Part shown: positions 11,501 through 23,500 of the stretch, piece by piece
Layout: each line of letters begins with the position of its first letter
Numbering within the stretch: the stretch's first letter is position 1
Assembly: GCA_951799405.1 (NCBI GenBank)
Contig: OX637345.1
Coordinates: forward strand, 4,030,001 to 4,094,000
Origin: Agapetus fuscipes
Lineage: Eukaryota; Arthropoda; Insecta; Trichoptera; Glossosomatidae
DNA: 64,000 nt
Direction of reading: 5' to 3'
The notes under the pieces: model-generated
What the model saw: the letters and a program-made list of their open reading frames with translations, nothing else
Told to the model about the DNA's origin: nothing
The model's database searches: none
Position numbers and translations under genes: made by a program

Positions 11501-14500
11501 ATGAGCTTGATCGTCGCTACAAAGCGTCAATTCTCAAGCAAGACCCAGTTGCTGTAAAGCTGGATGGCCCTTTGGTGACCGGTCTTTGGTAAAGGTATAT
11601 GAATTTTTCAACCCAGCAAAGAGCAGATTTGAAAATATAAATGGTATATTTTTTGTGCTCCGCCTGGATTCGAACCCACAACGTTCCATTTACGAGTCAG
11701 AAGTGTTCACCACTAGACTACGGACCCTTCTGATCTGAAATACCTCCAGAAAGCCACACCAGGAGCAGTGAAAAAGAAAGGGAGAAAAATGTGTTATTCT
11801 TATCAGCCATACAGAGAGTATAAGTAAAATAAGGATCTTAATGATAAACTGACCGTGTGAAGATGTGGCAGGTTGGTCAGCGTTGGGCCTTGGTTTGTCT
11901 CCTTGCTCCAATATCATTCTGCGCGCTTCTGATTCAGACCCACGACCTTCCATTTACGAATCCGAAGCGTTACTACTAGACTACGGACCATGAGGTTGTT
12001 GTTCCCTTTCCAATGTCAAATTAAATACATTTTTAAGCATATTTTATTCATATGTCTGTTTTTGTTGTAGTATCTGGAATCACAGAAAGATCCTGAAGAG
12101 GAAGGGCTCAGGGTTCCTGGGCTGTGTGCGCATCCAAGCTGCCCTCATACAGCGCCTCAAGGACACGGGATGTAAGTAGCTTTGTGTATCTCTCTCACAT
12201 AATAAACAACAAAATTATGTTTTGTATGGTTTGTGTATTGATTTCTACTAAACTTTATTGAACAAAAAATTATAATCAAACACTGTTTTGTCTGTCTATA
12301 AATCTATAATCTAAGCTGCAAAGATATGTTCGCTTTTAAGGCTCATATAAAATGCTTGCCCAGAGATGTAGTACATGTAGGTTCGCGCCTACACGCTCTG
12401 CATGTGTGCGCACAAATAAACTAAACATCACATGAAGATAAACCTCGCAACTCTTGCCGCCTTTCCCAAAAACTGGGGTGGCATTGGCAAAAGTGAACCA
12501 ATTTTTACAGCACGGGGGGTCAGCCTCATACCTTAAATGTCATATATCTTTGAAACTTAGATTATGGATTCCTTGACTTATAGGTTGTTATGCGGCTGAC
12601 CACCCATAATATAAAAATTGGTTCACTTTGCCAATGTCACCCCTGTTTCAGGGAAGGACGGCAAGAGTTGCAAGGCTTATGTTCATTTGAGATTGGGTTT
12701 TTATATTGTAGGTCCACATGCGGTGTTAGCGCGAAATTATACATATCTGCTTGTGGGAATGCATTTAATTTAGATCTTGAATGATATATATCTTTGCAGC
12801 TTAGATTAGATTAGATTAGATTAGATGGATTGGTGGGAATCAAACCCTAGCCCTCTGGCGTGAAATATAAGTAATCTGCTAAGTAATTAACTGCGAGTTA
12901 TCAATACATTAATCTCACAGTGTGTGAGTGGGTGTTTATCAGTTGGTTACTGTGCCGTGTACATACATGTCCAGGCTGCAACTGTTGACACTAATTATTG
13001 TATACATATCCCCGCAGTGTTGATAACTTAACTGATGCTATGTGAGGAAAATTGTTTGAATACTTCAGTCAGTCACATTGGCCATTTTATGTTTGTCTTC
13101 ATTGTGATTTCTCACTTTTCTAAGTAGTATAAAGCGGTCTGTAGTCTAGTGTTTAGCGCTTTGGACTCGTAAATATAAGCTTGTGGGTTTGAATCCCAGC
13201 AGAGTACAAAGAATGTACCATTTATATTTTCCAATAAGCTCTTCGCTGGGTTGAAAAATTCATATACCTGTATCAAAGACCGGTCACTAACAGCTGGTTC
13301 CCACTTGTCGGGTGTCGGATCCGTTTATTAATCGGAGGTTCCAGTGGCAAAACATTATGTATGAAGCTATTCACACTTATTGGAAACCAATTTTGTCCGA
13401 AATGGTCTGCCACTGGAACCTCCGATTAATATACGGATCCGACACCCGACAAGTGGGAACGAGCTCTTAAGGTCCATACAACAGCCGTACAACAACTGGG
13501 TCTTGCTTGAAAATTGGCACTTTCTATAGCGACGACCAAGCTTGAGGGCTCATGAGGTGAGATTCAAACAAAAACAGCGCTCACCAAATAAATCATCCTT
13601 ATATTATTATTAGCACGGATATGGAGTCGTTTGAGGTTCGTTCTCCACGCTGGTGCTAAGTGCTGGTGAAAGCTTTATTCTCAAATTTCCCCGTATCAAA
13701 TGATATTTGCTACATTTCTTAAAGCCTTTGGGGGCCCTGGTGCGGTCGCACCGCTCAATCCTTCAACTTTTGCAGACCTTCGCTGAAACAGGGGTGACGT
13801 TGGCAAAGTGAATCATTTTTGACCACCCATACTGTAAAAAATGGTTCACTTTGCCAATGTCACCCCTGCTTCAGGGAAGGTCGGCAAGAGTTGCAGGGCT
13901 TATGTTCATTTGAGATTATATTGTAGGTCCACATGCGGCATGTGTAAGCGCGAAATTATGCGTGTCTGCTTGTGGGAATGCATTTAATGTGAATCTCAAA
14001 TGATACATATCTTTGCAGCTTAGATTTAGATAATGAATAATGTATTTTAGTGAATACAAGACTGCTGATGTTCTAATAAATAATGCAAGTTGCACAAGCA
14101 TTCAATAATTGTGATGTTTTGCTTTCAGATCAATGCCTGGACCTGTGCAAGTGGAGTCCGGCAGACGCGGACGCCATCCGCGGTCAGATCATTGTCTCCC
14201 TGCTGGCGAGGGACGGGGGCTCCGGGGGGCGCTCCCCCCTCGCTGTGGTGGGGCCCCAGGGGGAGCTCAGCGCCCCGCTGCCCTCCGGCTGGGAGGAGAG
14301 GACCACCAATAACGGAAGGTAAGTTGACCGCTTCGTAGTCTATCGGTAACGCCTCGGACTCTAAAATAAAAGGTCGTGGGTTCAAAACCCGGCAGAGCAC
14401 AAATAATTTCATATATGCTCTTCGCTGGGTTGAAAATTATCTGTCGTATTATTAAAATTTAATTGCCTGTCGGGTCAGCCAGCTTTTAACCTTTTCGCTT

Positions 14501-17500
14501 CAGAATATTCTGGCTATATGAAGTACAGAATACTTTTAAAACATTTATTGATTTCCTATCTTAATTGATTGAGGACACTTCAAACTATGTGAACAGTCAC
14601 ATGTATTAGTTATTCAAGAACAAAAACCACAATGGCTTAGCACATATTTCCTCTTGCAGGCTTTTGAACTCTTGAACAGATGTCAGGGATAAGTTCAAAG
14701 TTGGATGACGTCTATGATTGATAGCTGCACTGTATGCATTATTACACTTAACGCCTTTACCCATCACCCGCGATTGAAGGGTTAATAGAAGTGTTTTTGG
14801 TTTTTCAGGATATACTATGTCAACCATGTAACCCGCTCGACACAATGGAACCGTCCCACGCGGCCCGCCGACGAGACCTCTTCCCCCGCGTCCCCCCCGT
14901 CCCATCAGCACACACGCAGCAGCTCCCAATGCTCGCCGAGCGGACCTCCCGCATCCGCGCACAGGCGGAGCCTGAGTAGCATCAACCCGGACCTCACAAG
15001 TGCCACTCCGGCCGAGGATCAGATCACCCCGGCTGGGCAGGCTGCCAGGAAGCTGACTGCCATCCAGAACCATGTGGAGAAGGTGGTCGATAAGGTGGCG
15101 CCGAAGAGTGAAGAGAATCCATCGCAGTCCAACCCGCAGAGCCCGTCTAGCTCAACGGCCATCAGCCCCACCAGCCCTAAGCAGGGAGAGAACATCTTCA
15201 ATACAAAGGTCATTCATCTTTGCTTTTTTTTTTCAAATAAATTTGTGAAGAGGAATGTTCCTTGACTTATAGGTTGGTATGCGGCTGACCACCCATGCTG
15301 TAGAAAATGGTTCACTTTGCCAATGTCACCACTGGTTCAGGGAAGGACGTCTAATGTTGCAGGGTGTATGTCCTTTTGAGATTTGGGTTTTCATGTTGTA
15401 GGTTCACATGCGACATGTGCAAGCGCGAACTTGTACGTGTTTGCTTGTGAGAATGCATATAATGTGAATCCCCAATGTTACATATCTTTGCAACTTAGTT
15501 TAGAGATGAGATTAGAGTAGAATACATTTTACCAACATATTTCTGCCTGGTCATGAACAAGTACCAATGATTACCTAATGACATTCTGTTGTTTCTTGAC
15601 CAATAGGTTGGCGTGAAGCTGACCCCCTATGCTCTAAAATATATGGTTCACTTCTGCCTATACCACCCCGGTTTCATGAAAAAATGGCAGCAGTTGTAAG
15701 GTTTATGTTGACGTGAGGTTTGGTTTATTTTGTGCACATACACATGCAGCATGTGTAAGGGCAAACTTGCATGTGTCTTCTTGTAGGCGTGCTATAAAGG
15801 TCTTTGCAACTTTGATTATAGATTTTAATTTGACACAGGAATTGCCTCCTGAAGACGTTGATTATGTCACCAACAAAATGTCAAAAAGTGAAATTAACCT
15901 TGAAATTTAATTGTTATATGTAAGTTTGCCAAACGATAGTAACTCCAATTTCTACTTGATTTAGCAGGTAGTCCAAAACGGAGCCAAATCACCCAGGAAC
16001 TCCCTGATCATCCAGAACGGATGTCTGGTGACAGTCGCGCCGCCCCTGCCGGACAGGCCCACAACCGAGGAGGCAAATAACAAGACAAATAACAAGAACA
16101 CCGCCAATAATAGGACGCCCGAGAGAACAACACCTGCAGCAGACACTATCACTGAGAGCTCTGCTGCTTCAAGGTATGTGCACCTAGATTAACCCCCGTA
16201 TACACGTAACCAGTACCCCGTAACACTTACCTTAGGCGTCACTAGCGCTTAGAATGCTTTTTATATATGCACCATGCACATCAGTAAAAACCGTTCTAAC
16301 TGTGGTTCTTGCCGTAGGTACTTAATTAACCCTGTAACTGCGGGTGACACACATATTGTCTTAAGAATCACATTCTATACATAAGAAAAAAACGTAAAAC
16401 ACGACAATGTGAGAGTTGTTTTAAATTTTTTATTTTTTAATTTTTAAAATAGATTTGTAGAAAGGAATGCAATCCACCAACCTATTTTGCCTGGCCAGTT
16501 GTCTTCATGCGAAATCAGAAGCTTGTGTGCATGCAACGGCATCTGTTGAACCAGGGTCGAAGGTATCGTCGCGGGATTCGAACCAGCGTTATCCGGTTCC
16601 AAATAACCTGTCTTGATCCCCGCGGCCATATCACCGATTGTGAAATGTTTTTGAAATCAATTTCCAGTTTTCATAAGACACATTGGTCCAGTACACGTAC
16701 AAACATTGCTCATGTAAAATTATATCTCTATGGACATAAGACAAAGAAGCACTAATGATTTGTATCGCAATAAAAACCAAAAGTAAATATAACTTTTGCT
16801 GGAAATGACTACATTTGAATGTCACTCTCCCAGATATTAATTGTTGTGTTCTTGTTTGTTGTCCAGACTGCCGACTGTTGAGTCCCCGTCACGCCGAGGA
16901 GTGGCCGAGAGTTCCTCCAGGCGTCGGGTGGCGCAGCGCTCCACACCTCCTGCCCACACCTCACCTCCCCCGCACCATCAGCAGCAGCAGACCACGCAGG
17001 ACCTGCCCAAGGGATACGGTCAGTCCAACCATCACAGATGCTAATGCCAGATACTGGAGTGTTGTTCCCACGGTCAGGTGGCGCAGCGCTCCACACCTGG
17101 GATCTGTTGCCGTTGTCTATTTGAGCTGAATCTACTGAGCGTTTTGGTCATGTCTGCGATGGGCTTCTTCAGCATGAAAGCCGAAATACACCGGCGCAGG
17201 AACTGGAATCTCATGGGCAGCATGTGTCATGGCGGGGTATGAACACATTCACAATGACGTTGGTGTGAGTGAGTTCATATCCCCCCATGAGTCTGGTGGA
17301 TAGTTCAGTGGTAGATTGCTTGCGTCCCATGCCAGAGATCTCAGGCTCAAATCCCACCGAGGGTGTCAGAAATTGTTTTCCAAAATAAAATACTGGCAAG
17401 GCTTACTCAGCCTTCACAAGAAATGAGTACCAGCCCCCTCGGGAGCTGGGAAACCTCCACTTCAACTGAAGTGGTTGGCGTAACGCTGACCCCCTTACCT

Positions 17501-20500
17501 GTAAAAATAAATTGGTTTCACTCTCCATGCGATACCTTCGGGGAGAACACGGCAGAAAGTTACACTATATATTTTGTAGCTTATTTGATGATTTGTTCTG
17601 ACCACATTATAATGTGACTTTTTAATGTTCCCACAGAGGTGCGCACGACTCAGCAAGGCCAGGTGTACTTCTATCACATAAAGACGGGAGTGTCCACGTG
17701 GCACGACCCCCGCATCCCGAGGGACTTCAGCCCCACCGCAGCCGCAGCCGACGCCCTGGGCCCCCTGCCCCCCGGCTGGGAGATGAGGACCACTCCTTCA
17801 GGAAGGGTACGTCCATCCTCTCCCATGGTGCTACATTCATGCAGACAATAGACAATACATATATTTCAAGAAATATTACATTTTACACGAAAACCAACAA
17901 CTTAAAACGAAGTTAAAGGAACATGCTTAGCAAAAATCAATAAAATCAAGATAAAAACTGAATCAGCTTAGCAGAAACGTAAGCCTCTGTCTAAGCTGAT
18001 TCTCATTTAGATGGAAGATTTCACTTTCAACCTGTCTATAGATTGTACTGAAGCTTTCACGGCCGGTATTTGTTGACATAACAAGATTCCTGAAAAATAT
18101 CTGGCTCATGACAACAATGTCCTGTTCGTTTAATGGATGTCACGCTTTTGTCAAAAATATTTTACTTCTAAAAGCTGAAATCATCCAAATGGGAGAAGAG
18201 GGTAACACCTAAAGAAAATTTGTCAAACAACAACAAAAATACTCTCTGCAACAGCTCTGACAAAAAAAAAATGGGCGCAGTAAGCATACCTCTGTATAAT
18301 ATTGAATCATTTTTCTTGATATAGTCTCATGTTGTAACATTTCGTTTTAAATTTTCAGGTGTATTTCGTAGATCACAACAATCGCACCACACAATTCACC
18401 GATCCGCGTCTCAATTCCAAAATATTGAGCAGACTGATGCAGAAGCAGCCACAGCAGCAACAAAGATCACCAGAGCCAGCACAAACCTGCGCCGAAACCA
18501 CCACGACGGGGGCGTCGGCAACGTCAGCAATCAGCCCCGAAAGACGAGCAACACCGAGATCTGCACAACCCGAAGAAGCGACGCCCAGCGAAGCTTCTGG
18601 ACCTGTACCGGATTTACCGAGCCCAACCGCAACCACAAATGGACACAGCGTACCTTTGAGACTCACGCCTGATCCGCCAGACATGCAAAACAATACGACA
18701 ACCGCCGCACAAGTTAGAACCGTCAACATGAACAGTTCGGCGATAGCGGAAGAAGAAAACATCTTGAGAATACCGAATGTAGCCGTGATCAATGGAAACG
18801 ACTGGTCGAGGACAACGGAGACTATCTTACCGGATGCGAATGATGTCTCGGTGCAGTCTTCGGTGGATATTTTCGTGGAGGGGAATCAGAGTCTTGTGTC
18901 GCGTCTGGCTGCGGATCCCAACAGCAATGAACCCCTTGTGGCGGACTTGCCGCCCAACCTGATGGACAGCAGTGATCTGCTGCCCAAGTACAGACGGGAT
19001 CTGGCTGGGAAACTCAAAGTGCTGAGGATAGAGTTGCTCACGATGCAACCTCAGAGTGGACACTGCCGGCTTGAGGTAATTTTTCAATGATTATTTTAAT
19101 ATTAAAATCAAAACTTAAGGCTGTGTTCACAAAAAAAAATCCCATTGTTTTTTTGTATGTTTCTTATACTTTATGGCCTTAGTAAAAGAGTGACATTAAT
19201 TAAAATCACCCATGTTAAATGATTGTTTATCTGAATTTTTAAGTTAGTTTTTTTGTATAACTTACAAAATGACATCACAAAAAAAATATTCAAAAAACTC
19301 TTTTTTTCACATTTTTTTGCTCTCATTTTGTTGTTTTGTATTTTGGAAAAAAAAATTAGCTAAGCCACCAATAACAAAATATTATTTAGATATTTTTTCT
19401 ATTTTCTACGTGTACGTGTATGTGTCTGGTTGTGAGAATGCATGTAATGTGAATCTCCAATGTAACATATCTTTGCAACTTAGATAAGATTAGATTCTAT
19501 TTTCTTGTTTCTTTCGATCAATGTTTATTTTTTTCAATGTAATTTTCTTTCTCTGTTTATATATTTTTTCTCTGTTTCTATTTTCCTATATCTATTTTTC
19601 GATCAATGTATTTCTTTTTATATGGCTGGTCACGTATTGCACCCTCCGCGTGACCGGGCTAGAATAAAGCTTTTATTATTATTTCCATAGCCAACCGGCT
19701 GGGTCCCATCATAATTTTGTTTTCTTGCATAACAAAACGGATAAAGCACATACTTACATCGATGATGACTTATTCTTTTGTTGTGCGTGCAGGTGTCCAG
19801 GCAGGAGGTGTTTGAGGAGTCGTACCGGCTGGTGATGAAGATGCGCGCCAAGGAGCTGCGCAAGCGCCTCATGGTGAAGTTCCGCAGCGAGGAGGGGCTG
19901 GACTACGGAGGGGTGGCCAGGGAGTGGCTGCACCTGCTGTCCCGCGAGATGCTCAACCCGCAGTACGGCCTGTTCCAGTACAGCAGCGACAGCCACTACA
20001 CGCTGCAGATCAACCCCGACTCTGGTGAGACTTGGCACTAGTCCAATACAGGGTTCGGTCCAGCACAGAATGATGCGGAGGAAAAATCTCAACTTAGTGT
20101 GTTGGAAGTAAAATAATACTGTTGTGAGTCCTGTCTTGTCCTATTAATGTTAACCCTGAAGCGCTATTCTACTAACGAGATAGCGATCTGTGTCCAAAAA
20201 TAAGGTGTACTGTGATTTTTTATCTATGGAGTTCTTTCGCAAGCGCTAGCAAGCTCCGACTTGAATTGATATCCAAAGTGTAAGGAACTCTGGTTCAACA
20301 GCTGTCATTGTAAGGTATCTATAATCTGTGTTTCAAAGAAATAAAGTCATTAAAGGCTCATATTTAATGCACGCTCACAAGCAGACACATGTAAGTTTGT
20401 ACTTAGTCAGTTGTTCTCTTGAAAACAGCGTGTTAACACGCTCTGAAAGTGCTTGAGATATAAAACTCAACTCATGGAGGAAAAACTTTGTTGTTATTTA

Positions 20501-23500
20501 TTAATTTTAAATGCATTGTTTTGTGTGTGTGTGTGTTGCAGGAGTGAACCCCGAGCACCTGTCGTACTTCCACTTTGTGGGCCGCGTGCTGGGCATCGCC
20601 ACCTTCCACGGCCACCACCTGGAGGGCGGCTTTACCACGCCCTTCTACAGGCAGCTGCTGGGCAAGCCCGTCACCCTCGGGGACATTGAGGGCGTGGACC
20701 CCGAGCTGCACCGCAGCCTCACCTGGATGCTGTGAGTCCCACAATCCATGCGCTCGCTACACTCTCCCATATTGTCTTTTATTTTTTTATTTTAATTAAA
20801 TTCAGAGTACATTTTTTCCAATCTATTAATCTATTACATCTAATCTAATCTAATCTAAGCTGCAAAGATATATATCATTTAAGATTTATACTAAATGCAT
20901 TCCCACAAGCAGATATGTATAATTTCGCGCTAACACATGCCGCATGTGGACCTACAATATAAAAACCCAATCTCAAATGAACATAAGCCTTGCAACTCTT
21001 GCCGTCCTTCCCTGAAACAGGGGTGACATTGGCAAAGTGAACCAATTTTTATATTATGGGTGGTCATTGTTGATTATATTGTTGTTACGCTAAACCTCAC
21101 CAAAAAGGGACTAAGCTCTTGTGTCAGGGGAGGAGGACATATAACGGGCTCACAATATTTGAAATCTGGGGAATATATGTGATCTCCACCAAACGTCCAT
21201 CCAGCCTTACAGCAACTGGGTAACAAGACGTCTTGCTTGAGAATTGATGCTTTGTAGCGATGATTAGGTTGGTATGCGGCTGACCACCCATGCTGTAAAA
21301 AATGGTTCACTTTGCCAATGTCACCCCTGTTACAGGGAAGGACGGCAAGAGTTGCAGGGTGTATGTCCGTTTGAGATTGGTTTTTATGTTGTAGGCTCAC
21401 ATGAGGCACGTGCAAGCGCGAACTTGTACGTGTCTTGGTTGTGGGAATGCATGTAATGTGAATCTCCAATGTAACATATCTTTGCAACTTAGATTAGATT
21501 AGATTAGATTAGACCAAGCTCGCAAAAGTCTAGTTGATAGCTCGGTTGGTAGAATGCTTGTATTCCATGCCGTTGGTGTCAGAAATGATTTTCCGTTTCG
21601 CTGTTTATTTCACACCCAAATACCGGCAAGGTTTACTTGGCCTTCACAAGAAATGAGAACCAGCCCTGTCGAAAGCTGGGAAACCCCCACTCCAACTAAA
21701 GTGGTTGGTGTGAGGCCGGCCCCCTTATCCATAAAAATAAATAGATCCCGAATCGCCCCATGCGACCCCTTCGGGGATAACACAAACAAGAACTTACACT
21801 ATATGTCGGTGTTATGGCCGAGGGGGCCAAGTGGGCTGATCTGTCTAGCGTGTTTGGAATAGAATAACGTTGGTTCGATCCCCGCCTGGGTCATTTGACC
21901 ATAACTTTTACCCTGGTTCAACAGATGTTATTGGGTAATTATTAAGTTAGTTTGTTATTAAATCAGTTATTTTGTTAGTGAGTTTGTAGAAATGAACTTT
22001 CACAAATATAATCTACGCAATGTAATGTTATTTATCTTTGTGCGTTGTGGTATGTTTGCAGAGAGAACAAGATAGCGGGTGTGATAGACACCACGTTCCA
22101 GGTGGAGTACAACAGCTTTGGGGTGCTGAAGGTGCACGAGCTGAAGCCCGGCGGGGCCACCATCCCAGTCACGGAGGACAACAAGCGGGAGTACGTGCGC
22201 CTCTACGTCAACTACAGGTTCATGAGGGGCATCGAGCAGCAGTTCCTGTCTCTGCAGAAAGGTAACAACACTTGAACCACCGTCAGTCTATGCTAAATTC
22301 CGCAGCAAGGCTCATATTCAGGATGTCCAAATCTGCTAACAGTACTCTATTGTTAAAGAAACTGGAGAGGCTTCGTTTTCCGTAAAGGCTGGTGTACCGA
22401 ATATTAGAATGATTTATTTTGGGAGCGCTGTTTTTGTATGAATCAAACCTCTGCGAGCTTGGCCGTCGCTGTAGAAAGCGCCAATTCTCAAGCATACTCA
22501 TTTGTTGTAAGGCTAGACGGACCTTTGGTGACCAGTCTTTTTTTTTAAAGCAAATGAATTTTTCAACCCAACGAAGAGCATATTTGAAAATATAAATATT
22601 TTTTTGTGCTCCGCCGGGAATTGAACTCACAACCTTTGAATTACAAGTCCGTAGAGTACACCACTAGACAACAGACCAGTCAAATGTTGGTTCCCTAAAA
22701 CAGTCATGGACAAAGTTCGGCCCACGGGTCAAATCCGCGCCAACGGGCTAGTCCAGTGGTGGGCAAACTTTCTTAATGGGGGGCTAGGAAGTTTAAGAAA
22801 TTTCAGAGGGCCAGAATTATAGAAAAATGCTACTTCTGGACTGTCAGAATATAATTATCCCAGGCCATACACTAGTCTTGTCGAAGGACCGTGGGCGGGC
22901 CAGATTTAATTTTTTCGCAGGCCGTACTTTGCCTATCACTGGGCTAGTCAAGCTGGCGTGCGACATGGTTTTGAATATCCTCTACAATTAAACCAAAGAC
23001 AAAATGCTTTTTTTTGTGTGGCTAGATTAAAATAACAGTCTTATACCTGATACCATATATTAACGCTCTGAACTCATGATTATGTTTTGGTGATTTCAGG
23101 TTTTTCAGAGCTCGTGCCGCCCAAGCACCTGCGTCCCTTTGATGAGAGAGAGCTGGAGCTGATCATCGGGGGGATTTCCTCCATAGACGTGGGGGACTGG
23201 AAGCAGCACACCCGCCTCAAGAACTGCAATCAGGAGACGCAGGTTGTGCAGTGGTTCTGGCAGGTAAGGCAACACACCCTTGTGATAGATGTATGTCTTT
23301 TGAATTCTAAATCATCTAGGGCCTTGGTTGTTCCTTTGCCATTGGTCTCTGTATTCCATTTCACCCTTATCTATGGTGCTGTATTCTTCAGTTCTTCGGA
23401 CACGTTGTCCGAGGAAATAAAGATAGCCTGGAACGACTGGTTGTGATCGGTGGCTTGGAGGGGAAGAGAGGAAGACAAAGATCCTTCACTCGGCCTGATC

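Noticed and set aside
14606..15073. 155-codon minus-strand frame
   Set aside because: Antisense shadow of Smurf exon 6.
18373..18792. 139-codon minus-strand frame
   Set aside because: Antisense shadow of Smurf exon 10.
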